Source of the DNA: Bacteroidota bacterium
GTDB lineage: Bacteria > Bacteroidota > Bacteroidia > Cytophagales > Spirosomataceae
Direction of reading: 5' to 3'
Length of the DNA: 64,000 nt
NCBI GenBank assembly: GCA_020161355.1
Contig: JAIUOF010000005.1
Span: 1-64,000, forward strand
Shown: positions 1-7,730 of the stretch, piece after piece
How the letters are laid out: each line of letters opens with the position of its first letter
Position numbering within the stretch: position 1 is the stretch's first letter
Position numbers and translations under genes: made by a program
Notes under the pieces: generated by a model
Told to the model about the DNA's origin: nothing
What the model saw: the letters and a program-made list of their open reading frames with translations, nothing else
Databases searched by the model: none

Positions 1-65
1 GCCTCCAGGGCAACCTTGGCTTTAAAGTTGCCATCAAAATTTCGTCGTTTGTTTTGCTTGCTCAT
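1..65 (-). CDS. IS3-family transposase OrfA, N-terminal fragment (cut by window edge)
   Basis: Twenty-one complete codons are visible from ATG at 65, beginning MSKQNKRRNFDGNFKAKVAL. This matches the first helix of the HTH_Tnp_1 domain of IS3 OrfA proteins (the pattern KRR-F---FKAKVALEA). In the family, OrfA binds the terminal repeats and is joined to the OrfB integrase by programmed -1 frameshifting; none of that is in the window. The assignment rests on this short but characteristic stretch. Confidence 0.7.
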   Translation of the reverse strand, partial: MSKQNKRRNFDGNFKAKVALE

Positions 66-122
66 GTTCCTAAATTTAAAAGGTGATTTCAATTATCGTA
101 CCTGTCTAAATTTTGGGGACCA
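1..122 (-). mobile_element. Terminal part of an IS3-family insertion sequence
   Basis: The left edge of the window is the upstream end of an IS3-type element whose body continues outside. Read on the minus strand it starts TGGTCCCCAAAATTTAGACA at base 122, the TG-ended terminal sequence typical of IS3-family elements in Bacteroidota, followed by a short leader and the transposase start at base 65. Directly outside base 122 a TldD/PmbA reading frame resumes, so the element sits inside that gene. The other end and the target duplication are not visible. Confidence 0.75.
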
Positions 123-404
123 TTATAAGGTACCAAAAAAGGCATATTGGTGACCCGCCTGTGGTATATCAGATTTGTAGATCCTCAGACGCTCCTCTAT
201 ACCGGACTTACACGTGACGGAACGTTTTACATCGAAGACGGCAAGATAAAATACCCCGTAAAGAACTTCAGATTTAATGAAAGCCCGGTGATAATGCTCA
301 ACAATCTGGAAGAAATGGGCAAACCTGTGCGTGTAAGTGGCAATCTGGTGCCGCCCCTCAAAATCAGGGACTTCACCTTCTCGAGTTTGAGTGATGCAGT
401 GTAA
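123..404 (+). pseudogene. C-terminal remnant of a TldD/PmbA-family metalloprotease gene, interrupted by the IS
   Basis: The frame encodes about 90 residues ending in SSLSDAV. Segments such as VTRLWYIRFVDPQTLLYTGL, TRDGTFYIEDGKIKYPVKNF and PPLKIRDFTFSSLSDAV match the C-terminal part of Bacteroidota TldD/PmbA proteins, which are normally about 440 residues long and process peptides. The frame is readable from about base 129, just after the IS end at 122, and an in-frame TAA lies at 126-128. The N-terminal three quarters must lie beyond the IS, left of the window. A TTG at 147 could start a short peptide, but the fragment lacks the zinc-binding core, so I call it broken by insertion. Confidence 0.8.
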
Positions 405-435
405 GAAATAGAGCCTGTGGCTCGTAGAGTTTGCA

Positions 436-550
436 CTTCGACAAGTTCAGTGTGACAAACCCGTGTCAGCTGAGCTTGTCGAAGCCACAGCACAGATTAC
501 AATTGGTAAGCTCAGAGTGACAAACCCATGTCAGGCTGAGCTGGTCGAAG
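436..550. repeat. REP-like palindromic repeats (two copies plus a trace)
   Basis: Copy one (436-484) is an inverted repeat with arms CTTCGACAAGTTCAG and CTGAGCTTGTCGAAG around TGTGACA-like inner sequence. Copy two (508-550) has AAGCTCAGAGTGACA and TGTCAGGCTGAGCTGGTCGA. A weaker trace, CACAAGCTCTGTGT, lies near 568-581. The CTTCGACAAGCTCAG palindrome is a common intergenic repeat in Bacteroidota. It lies between the broken TldD gene and the next gene; the rest of 405-693 is AT-rich without recognisable genes. Confidence 0.75.
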
Positions 551-693
551 CCATAGTACATTTTACATTTCACAAGCTCTGTGTTAAAAAATCATATTAT
601 GTTAAGAATTCTATAATTATGTTTAGTTTAATTTAGTTTTAGAAGGTTATATGTTAATACTTTTAATCCTTATTTTTTAATCAAGGTATTTAG

Positions 694-1472
694 TTATTTC
701 TGTTTATTAATCAAACTAGAGTCAATCAATCCAACTGATAAATTATCTAAATACTCTTGAATTTTGAAATGTTTAATTTTCGGCAATTCCCCATCAAATT
801 TTTTCTGATATAAATACTCAAATGTTGCAGAGTATAATAATTCTAAATTACTTTTCCACAAGTCAAACATTTTTTTTTCTGACCATTTTGTTTTTTTGCC
901 TCGGAGTAACTTAATAAAGCTCCGGAGTATTTAAAGTCATTTTTTGTCCCAATTATATTGTCTTGAACCAATACAGCAATTCTATGATCTATTAATCCAA
1001 TATTTTTTGAAAAATATGCAATGTCTTCATTAAATTGTTTATTTTCTGAGGAATCAGTTAAGAAATTTGGCAAATCATAAACAACATAATAAAGGGAATC
1101 TAGTTCTTTCGCTGATAGGTTGTTAGGATGGAAAATAATTTTAGGGTTTAAAGATTTTATTTTCTCTTCTAAATTTTTATCTCTTGAAATTTTTAATTCT
1201 TGAGAAATAGAATCAAGTTTAAAAGTATATTTTTCCCAAACAGACTCTTTTAATCTAATAACTTTATTATTTTGATGATGTTTTATACAAAAAAGCAAAA
1301 TTCTATTTAATACTTCATATTGGTTTACCAAAATGGCCTGTTCATATTCCATTTTAGTTTCTTTCATTTTCTGATTTAAAAAAACAAAATTGTTAATTAT
1401 CACTACAACAATTGCAATAATAATTGGAACAAATAAATCTTTAATAAAATCAAATTTTGTATTTTTTGACAT
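694..1472 (-). pseudogene. Unrecognised single-pass membrane protein with a frameshift in a poly-A tract
   Basis: I do not recognise the family. The first 209 codons give an N-terminal cytoplasmic stub, one membrane segment at about residues 13-31 (VPIIIAIVVVIINNFVF) and a helical, charged domain. The frame then reads through nine A (complement of 870-878) into the odd tail KKCLTCGKVI and stops at 843. Adding one A opens a normal-looking continuation (MFDLWKSNLELLYSATFEYL...) that runs to TAA at 694-696, giving about 259 residues. So it is a homopolymer frameshift, a sequencing error, or a slippage site. The first frame alone (843-1472) could still be made as a shortened protein. Confidence 0.6.
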
Positions 1473-1603
1473 TTCAGATAGGTGTGTTTTTTTGTTTTTT
1501 TCTATTAAAATTATATAATTATTTGCAAATTTTAAATAAAAACTTTTATATCAATTCAATTATTACAATCCCCGCAGCAGGGATCGCAGCATTGTTTGAG
1601 CTC

Positions 1604-1658
1604 CCACGCCTTAGCGTGGAGCGAGTGCGGAGAGCCCGGTGACCACGCCTTAGCGTGG
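1604..1658. repeat. Twin palindromes CCACGCCTTAGCGTGG
   Basis: The 16-base near-perfect palindrome CCACGCCTTAGCGTGG occurs twice, at 1604-1619 and 1643-1658, 39 bases apart, in the 311-base gap between the divergent membrane-protein gene and the DUF4159 operon. A related but decayed copy lies near 43974. The surrounding sequence is more GC-rich than the flanks. This looks like a dispersed intergenic repeat, and each unit could form an RNA hairpin. I see no gene in 1473-1783. Confidence 0.6.
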
Positions 1659-1783
1659 GCAGCTGCCCAAAATAATATCTCAATTGCACTGAAACACCAC
1701 CAAAATTTCTCCTTTCATCAATTTTTCGGAAAAATCTGCATCATTTTTCATAAATTTCCATCTTAAAAAGAAAGAAAAAGCTA

Positions 1784-2398
1784 TTGAAACCTTTCGTTTT
1801 TACGCGTATTCAATACCAGTCCGGCGATTGGGACACCGACCAACGGATGCCCTCCAATCTGCTCAATTCGCTGGTGGAATACACGACCATACCCATCGAC
1901 GAAAAGGAAAGGGTGATTTTTTTGACGGATAAAAACCTGTTTAGGAGCCCTTTTACCTATCTGAGCGGGCACAAGCTGGTGGAGTTTAACGCCCAGGAAC
2001 GCGAGGCTCTGAAAAGGTATGTGGAAAACGGCGGTTTTCTGTTTGTGGACGATTGCAACCACGACATCGACGGGCTGTTTGCCAAGTCTTTTGAGCAGGA
2101 AATGGGCAGGATTTTTGGCCAAAATGCCCTGAAAAAAATCCCGAATGAACACGAAATTTACCGTAGCTTTTTTGAGTTTGAGGGTCCGCCAACCACGAGT
2201 TTTGAGCTGAATGGTTGGGGCGACGATCTGGTGCATGACTACCTGAAGGCTATCACGGTGGGTGGCAGGATAGGCGTGCTGTACTCCAACAAAGACTACG
2301 GTTGTGAGTGGGACTATGATTTCAGAAACAAACGATGGCTGGCAGAAGACAATACTAAGTTTGGTGTCAACCTCATAAATTACGCTTTAACACGCTAA
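1784..2398 (+). CDS. DUF4159 domain protein
   Basis: 204 residues, starting at TTG 1784 after the purine-rich AAAAAGAAAGAAAAAG; an in-frame stop near 1751 and no ATG leave TTG as the best start. Segments FTRIQYQSGDWDTDQRMPSN, the GGFLFVDDCNHD motif (about residues 83-94) and the C-terminal FGVNLINYALTR are typical of DUF4159, a GATase-like fold family of unknown biochemical role. Here it lacks a clear signal peptide although many homologues have one. It is the first gene of an operon with moxR, DUF58 and BatA-like genes (4 bases to the next), a linkage conserved in Bacteroidota. Function unknown; probably envelope-associated. Confidence 0.85.
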   Translation: MKPFVFTRIQYQSGDWDTDQRMPSNLLNSLVEYTTIPIDEKERVIFLTDKNLFRSPFTYLSGHKLVEFNAQEREALKRYVENGGFLFVDDCNHDIDGLFAKSFEQEMGRIFGQNALKKIPNEHEIYRSFFEFEGPPTTSFELNGWGDDLVHDYLKAITVGGRIGVLYSNKDYGCEWDYDFRNKRWLAEDNTKFGVNLINYALTR

Positions 2399-2402
2399 AA
2401 AA

Positions 2403-3377
2403 TTGGAAACCAAAGAACATTACAAAACGCTGGTGAGCAAGCTACGGGCCCTCAAGACGGAGATTGGAAAAATAATTGTGGGCCAGCAGGAGGCCGTGGA
2501 GGAAATTCTGATTTCGTTTCTGGCCGGCGGGCATTGTCTGCTTGAAGGCGTACCCGGTCTGGCTAAGACACTGACGGTGAAGACGCTGGCTGAGGCTCTT
2601 GATATGGATTTTAAACGCATACAGTTTACACCCGACCTGATGCCGGGGGATATTCTGGGCACTGAAATCCTGGAAGAAGACCATGAAACGGGCCGCAAGT
2701 TTTTTAAATTTAACAAGGGGCCGATTTTCTCCAATATTGTACTGGCCGACGAGATTAACCGTACTCCGCCCAAAACGCAGGCCGCCCTACTGGAGGCCAT
2801 GCAGGAATACAAGGTGACTTATGCCGGTACCAATTACCCCATTGAGCGGCCATTTCTGATTATTGCAACGCAAAATCCTATTGAGCAGTCGGGTACCTAC
2901 CCGCTACCGGAGGCTCAACTTGACCGGTTTTTGATGTATATTAAACTGGGATATCCGGCTGAAAATGAAGAGCTTGAAGTTTTGAAGCTTACGACCGGTA
3001 CGGCTACAGGTTCTGTCGATAAAGTGCTGAGCAGCAAAGATATAATTGACTTGCAGACTTTGACTCGTGAAGTTTTTATTGATGAAGAATTGCTAAAAAC
3101 TGTCAATAATTGGGTGAGGTCAAGCCGGCCTGAAACCAGCAAGCTCGATTATGTAAAAACCTGGTGCGATTGGGGAGCCGGTCCGCGTGCCGGGCAGGCT
3201 TTGATACTCTGTGCCAAAGCCCGGGCGGTGATTCATGGCAGGTTTGCGGTAATACCGGAGGATCTGGAGAAACTGGCGTATCCGATCCTGAGACACAGGC
3301 TGACGCTGAACTTCAGGGCTGAGGCTGAAAATATCAGTACGGATGATGTGATCAGGCAAATAATCTCTCAAAAATAA
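2403..3377 (+). CDS. MoxR-family AAA+ ATPase
   Basis: 324 residues. Walker A GVPGLAKT at about 49-56 and Walker B VLADEINR with D116/E117 are intact, followed by sensor 1 (FLIIATQNPIEQSGTYPLPE) and an AAA lid domain, as in MoxR/RavA-type chaperone ATPases (AAA_3). In the family these work with von Willebrand A proteins to mature or insert metal cofactors or remodel envelope complexes. The gene starts with TTG at 2403 and lies between DUF4159 and DUF58 genes, the classic moxR-DUF58-batA order. The specific client is not known. Confidence 0.93.
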   Translation: METKEHYKTLVSKLRALKTEIGKIIVGQQEAVEEILISFLAGGHCLLEGVPGLAKTLTVKTLAEALDMDFKRIQFTPDLMPGDILGTEILEEDHETGRKFFKFNKGPIFSNIVLADEINRTPPKTQAALLEAMQEYKVTYAGTNYPIERPFLIIATQNPIEQSGTYPLPEAQLDRFLMYIKLGYPAENEELEVLKLTTGTATGSVDKVLSSKDIIDLQTLTREVFIDEELLKTVNNWVRSSRPETSKLDYVKTWCDWGAGPRAGQALILCAKARAVIHGRFAVIPEDLEKLAYPILRHRLTLNFRAEAENISTDDVIRQIISQK

Positions 3378-3389
3378 GCCTGCTTCGGG

Positions 3390-4259
3390 ATGTTGCTCAA
3401 CCAGGAAATCGTAAAAATCAAAAACCTTCAACTTGCCGCCAGACTTGTGAGCGAGCAGGTGGCATTGGGCATGCATCGCAGCCGAAGAAACGGCGTGGGG
3501 GTGGAATTTGAGCAATACAGGCACTATGTGGCTGGAGATGACCCCAAACGTATAGATTGGAAACTTTTTGCCCGCACCGGAAAACATCAGATAAAAGAAT
3601 CGACCTCGGAAAGTCAACTAACGGTGACGTTGTTTTTGGATCTGAGCGGCTCCATGAACTATGCTGAAAGTGAAGTCAACAGGCTACAGATAGCCAAAAT
3701 ACTGTTGGCTTCTTTGGGCTATATGGCTTATATTCAGAATGATAATGTGCAATTGGGTGTTGTTCAAAATGGAGAGATTAGTTTGTTGGTACCTTCTGGA
3801 AAACAGGCATTCAGAAATGTACTTTATCAGCTTGAAAATCTGAAAGCAGGAGGAAAGCTGGATTTTGGCAACATCAATAAAGACGTGATTGCCACCAAAC
3901 AAAAAGAATTGATTGTAGTTGTGAGTGACCTTTTTTCTGATGATTTGGATTTTGCAAATGAGATTAAGTCTTGGGCCATGCCCGGGAAAGAAATCATAGT
4001 TTTGCAGCTTTTGGGTCAGAAAGAGCTGGATCCCGACTTTAAGGAAATGCATCGGTTTCGGGATTTGGAAACCGGAAAAGAACTGGAGCTTTCGGCGGGG
4101 AATATCAGAGAAAAGTATAAAGTATCTTTTCAGAATTATCTCTCAGAAATCGAAAAAGTGCTTACAGACAAGCATATACACTATTCCAGACTCACGTTTG
4201 ATACGCCTGTAGCTGAAATATTAACCCAAACCCTCAGCAAGATAAAATGGAGTTTTTAA
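3390..4259 (+). CDS. DUF58 / von Willebrand A domain protein
   Basis: 289 residues. The DUF58 signature GVEFEQYRHYVAGDDPKRID sits near residues 36-56 and is followed by a vWA-like domain with MIDAS residues DLSGS (D84, S86, S88). There is no membrane segment, so it is probably cytoplasmic and works with the adjacent MoxR ATPase. Start is ATG at 3390, 12 bases after moxR; its last 13 bases overlap the next gene, which suggests translational coupling. Confidence 0.9.
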   Translation: MLLNQEIVKIKNLQLAARLVSEQVALGMHRSRRNGVGVEFEQYRHYVAGDDPKRIDWKLFARTGKHQIKESTSESQLTVTLFLDLSGSMNYAESEVNRLQIAKILLASLGYMAYIQNDNVQLGVVQNGEISLLVPSGKQAFRNVLYQLENLKAGGKLDFGNINKDVIATKQKELIVVVSDLFSDDLDFANEIKSWAMPGKEIIVLQLLGQKELDPDFKEMHRFRDLETGKELELSAGNIREKYKVSFQNYLSEIEKVLTDKHIHYSRLTFDTPVAEILTQTLSKIKWSF

Positions 4260-5293
4260 ATCCAAATATGCTTTGGGCCGGTGCGGCGGTGGGGATTCCG
4301 GTGTTGATTCACCTCTGGAATCGGAAGAAGAGCACAGTAGTACATTGGGCAGCTACCAGGTGGCTGGTGGAGCAACAACAAACGGTGGCACGAGGGCTAA
4401 ATTTTCAGGATTGGTGGTTGTTGGTGCTCAGGATTTTGGCTGTGATTTTTCTGACGATATTTTTGGCGAGACCTTATTTTGATTTTCAAAAAAAAACCGA
4501 TAAGTCAAAAGTTTTGATTTATGAAAACACCCCGGGCATTAAAGAGGAATTCAGATTTGAAATCAATAATAGAGAGGGAAAATTTTCAGAGGTGATAGCC
4601 TTTGATCAAAAATCTGGTTTACAGTATTTTATAAACAAAAACCCACATCTTTTTATTGAAAAGAATGCCACTTTGATTTTAGAGAAAAATAGGATTGAAA
4701 ACAGTATTTTTTTACCTGATTCGGCCAAAATACTTTTTGGAAATCAGAAGGAAAATAAGAAAGCTGAGGTATTGAAAAATGGTGAAAACTATTTTTATGT
4801 AAAAAATAATACTTTACAAAAAAGTGAAACCATAATGGATCTCCAAAATGTACAACTAATTGAAAATGAAATCATAAAATATAAAATTATAGGAGAAAAA
4901 GGCAAAGTTGAAAAAGCCTTAAAGAGCATCTGGAAAGTATATGGATTGGTTTTCGAAAGCGATGAAAAACAACCGGATTTGATTTTTGATTTTTCAGAAA
5001 ATGAATTGAAAATTACGGAAACTAGGACCCTAATGGTTGAAACTATAAATGCCGACATGGGGAATCTGAGTTTTGAAGGTGCTTTGCCTGAAAGAATCCT
5101 TGATAAATTGCTGAATATTTGGTCGTTAAAACCTGAAAATGATGAAATTTCAGTCAATCAAATGAAGGCCGCTTTTGAGGTTAATCCCGCTTATTTTCCT
5201 AAAAAGAATAATAACTATGAAGTTTATTGGGCTTTGGCTTTTTTAGTTATAGTGGCAGCAGAAAGATATATTTCTATTAAAAAGAATAAATGA
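4247..5293 (+). CDS. BatA N-terminal-domain membrane protein
   Basis: 348 residues. The N-terminus (MEFLNPNMLWAGAAVGIPVL, then IHLWNRKK and a second helix LLVLRILAVIFLTIFLARPY) is the two-helix BatA/aerotolerance N-terminal domain (TIGR02226). The middle is hydrophilic, lysine/glutamate/asparagine-rich and not recognised; I see no MIDAS motif. A last membrane helix (YWALAFLVIVAAERYISI) lies near residues 326-343. The protein is probably anchored in the inner membrane with a large soluble loop, acting with the MoxR and DUF58 products. It overlaps the DUF58 gene by 13 bases. Confidence 0.85.
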   Translation: MEFLNPNMLWAGAAVGIPVLIHLWNRKKSTVVHWAATRWLVEQQQTVARGLNFQDWWLLVLRILAVIFLTIFLARPYFDFQKKTDKSKVLIYENTPGIKEEFRFEINNREGKFSEVIAFDQKSGLQYFINKNPHLFIEKNATLILEKNRIENSIFLPDSAKILFGNQKENKKAEVLKNGENYFYVKNNTLQKSETIMDLQNVQLIENEIIKYKIIGEKGKVEKALKSIWKVYGLVFESDEKQPDLIFDFSENELKITETRTLMVETINADMGNLSFEGALPERILDKLLNIWSLKPENDEISVNQMKAAFEVNPAYFPKKNNNYEVYWALAFLVIVAAERYISIKKNK

Positions 5294-5425
5294 TAAAAAT
5301 GTAAACCTTCAATCAGACAGCATGTTTGAACACAATCAAAATTCTGGAATTTATAATGTTATTATTTGGGTTGAGATTTTTAAAGAATTTTGAGTGTGTG
5401 AGTTCGCTGTCTGCAGTTTTTTTTG

Positions 5426-5470
5426 CTTCATTTTTTTTTGAAAAAAAATGAAGTCCTCGCCGGATAGGCG
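5426..5470. repeat. T/A hairpin plus GC mini-hairpin, intergenic repeat (copy 1)
   Basis: A perfect 13-bp stem, CTTCATTTTTTTT (5426-5438) with AAAAAAAATGAAG (5441-5453), is followed by a short CGCC/GGCG stem (5458-5470). The same architecture appears at 19551-19592. It lies in a 276-base gap inside the BatA-type operon, where neighbouring genes otherwise touch or overlap. It may be an inserted repeat or an internal terminator/processing site. No gene is seen in 5294-5569. Confidence 0.6.
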
Positions 5471-5569
5471 ACGACAAGAAATTTCGAATATTGTTTTAAC
5501 AAATAGAATTAATGGAAAAAGGTATAAAGCCTTTTTATTCCGAAGATTAAAAAATGAATTAGTAAAAGA

Positions 5570-7726
5570 TTGAATCGACTTAAAAACATAGTAAAACTCA
5601 CTTCGGTGCAGCTGTTGACAATCAAAATACTGTCAGTAGGATGCTATGTTTTTGCTTTTTATTTTTTGTGCAAATATTTAAATATTCCAAAGTATATTTT
5701 ACTGATATTCAGTTTTTTAATTCTTATCTTAGGTTTTTGGAAGTACCGTATATTTAGTTTCCGAAAAGAAGAGGCTATTCGGTTCTTGCATAAGAAAAAC
5801 AAAAGCCTGGAATATTCATTGCCGCTACTCTATCTGGCTGAAAGCAATGCCGTAGAAAGTCTGCAAATTGAGAGAATTTCCGAACAAAAAGACCTGCAAA
5901 TATTTGAATTTCCTAAGGCTCTGGTCTTGCCCATGCTTTTTCTGGGTCTGGGTATTGGGATTAATTTTTTACCCAAAAAAATATCAGGAAATAAAAACAG
6001 TTTGAGGACCATTTTCAGTGTAAAACCTGAAGATAAACCAGTAAACAGAGCACCGGAATTTCTCGGAGCAAAAGTTAAACTGAGCCCACCTCCCTATACC
6101 GGACTGAAGACTTCTAATAGTGATGACCTTAATTTTGAAGCCATTACGGGAACTAATGTTATGTGGGAAGTGAGATTTAGTCATTCTGAAAATCTGAATG
6201 TTTACCTCGAAAATGCATCTGGTTTAAGACTTTCATTTGAAAAAAAACCGGGAAGTTTTATTCATATTGATAAGCTTATTGCTTCAGGATTTTATAGCAT
6301 AAAGGCCATTTGGCGTGACAGTTTGGTTTATCAGTCGCCACTTTATCGTCTGGAGGCTATGCATGATGCCCCTCCTCTAATCGAACCTACATCAAAGGAA
6401 CTGTACGCGGTATATGCTCCAAAATCGGGCTCAAATATCAGTATTTCGGCCAAAATCGCTGATGATTTTAAGGTCAGCAACGCCTTTCTGGTGGCCACTG
6501 TGGCACGGGGAAGTGGCGAAAACGTGAAGTTCAGAGAGGTAAAATGGCCGGTTGGAGGCAAGAATTTTAAATCTGAGCAGATTACCAAAAACATAGACCT
6601 CAAAGGATTGAATTTTAGCCCGGGTGATGAACTTTACTATTATTGGGCTGCTTTTGACAACCGCCTGCCTGAGCCAAATTTTACTAAATCTGACACCTAT
6701 TTTCTGGTCTATCGCGACACCACCAATCAGGATGAAACCGAGCCGGCGACTATGGCCATGAATATTCTTCCCGAATATTTCAGAAGCCAGCGACAGATAA
6801 TTATTGATACCGAAAAACTCATAAAGAAACGAAAAAAGATTGCAACTCAGGCCTTTAAAAGTGAGTCAAATGAAATCGGGTATGATCAAAAAGTGCTTAG
6901 GTTGAGATATGGACAATACCTTGGGGAGGAATTTGAAGACAACATCGGCCATGTGGCACCCGGTGGTGAAAGCGGGAATATTCTCGAAGGATTTGTGCAT
7001 GCTCATGATTCTGAGGAGCAGGAAGATAACCACGTGGAAGCTGAGCACCACCATGAACATGAGCACACAGGTCAGGAAAGCCAGAATGAAGACCCACTGG
7101 CCGCCTTGATGGAGCAGTTTGTGCATTCTCATGACGACGCCGAAACCAATACTTTTTATGAACAAAGCACCCGCAGCCTGCTCAAAATGGCACTTGAACA
7201 AATGTGGCAGTCAGAACTGCATTTGAGGCTTTATGAGCCTGAAAAAGCTCTTCCATTTGAAAATAAAGCACTTGAATATCTCAAAGAGGCTCAACAAAAA
7301 GCCCGGACTTATGTGAAAAAGTCTGGATTTGACCCACCTCCTATAAAAGAAAAAGAGAAGCGACTGACCGGGGAACTGACCAAATATAATGCCCGGCAGC
7401 GATTTATGAAGGCATTTTCGGCTGCCGAAATCCAGATTTTAGCCGCTGAAACCATTGATATTCTTGAAAAAAATAAACTCACTGACAGAGATAAGGTAAA
7501 ATTAGCCCGCCTAGCTCAGGCATTTATTCAGGCCAAAAGTCTTGATAAAAAGTGGGTTTCGGTAATTCAAAAATTAATTAATGGACAAAATGCAGGTGAA
7601 GAAGAATTGAAACACTTACAAAATGCTCTCCTTAATTTATCGGGAAGGCAATCGGGTGAAATCAGGAATAATTTTGAAAACAAGAACAAGGCTTTGAGAA
7701 ATACGTACAGGTCTTTGTTGCAATAA
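5570..7726 (+). CDS. DUF4175-type large membrane protein with histidine-rich segment
   Basis: 718 residues, with TTG at 5570 as the likely start. Two N-terminal membrane helices (about 18-35 and 40-57) and a third near 117-132 are followed by a long hydrophilic region with beta-rich sequence (PEFLGAKVKLSPPPYTGL; YYYWAAFDNRLPEPN) and a helical C-terminal third. This fits the DUF4175 family, though homologues are often over 1000 residues. Residues about 476-505 are very His/Glu-rich (VEAEHHHEHEH), a possible metal-binding loop or linker. It follows the BatA-like gene after a repeat and precedes the next membrane gene by 4 bases, so it belongs to the same operon. Biochemical role unknown. Confidence 0.75.
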   Translation: MNRLKNIVKLTSVQLLTIKILSVGCYVFAFYFLCKYLNIPKYILLIFSFLILILGFWKYRIFSFRKEEAIRFLHKKNKSLEYSLPLLYLAESNAVESLQIERISEQKDLQIFEFPKALVLPMLFLGLGIGINFLPKKISGNKNSLRTIFSVKPEDKPVNRAPEFLGAKVKLSPPPYTGLKTSNSDDLNFEAITGTNVMWEVRFSHSENLNVYLENASGLRLSFEKKPGSFIHIDKLIASGFYSIKAIWRDSLVYQSPLYRLEAMHDAPPLIEPTSKELYAVYAPKSGSNISISAKIADDFKVSNAFLVATVARGSGENVKFREVKWPVGGKNFKSEQITKNIDLKGLNFSPGDELYYYWAAFDNRLPEPNFTKSDTYFLVYRDTTNQDETEPATMAMNILPEYFRSQRQIIIDTEKLIKKRKKIATQAFKSESNEIGYDQKVLRLRYGQYLGEEFEDNIGHVAPGGESGNILEGFVHAHDSEEQEDNHVEAEHHHEHEHTGQESQNEDPLAALMEQFVHSHDDAETNTFYEQSTRSLLKMALEQMWQSELHLRLYEPEKALPFENKALEYLKEAQQKARTYVKKSGFDPPPIKEKEKRLTGELTKYNARQRFMKAFSAAEIQILAAETIDILEKNKLTDRDKVKLARLAQAFIQAKSLDKKWVSVIQKLINGQNAGEEELKHLQNALLNLSGRQSGEIRNNFENKNKALRNTYRSLLQ

Positions 7727-7730
7727 ATAA

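Noticed and set aside
4273..4482. Alternative plus-strand frame inside the BatA-like gene
   Set aside because: Overlaps a protein with clear BatA N-terminal features and has no motif of its own.
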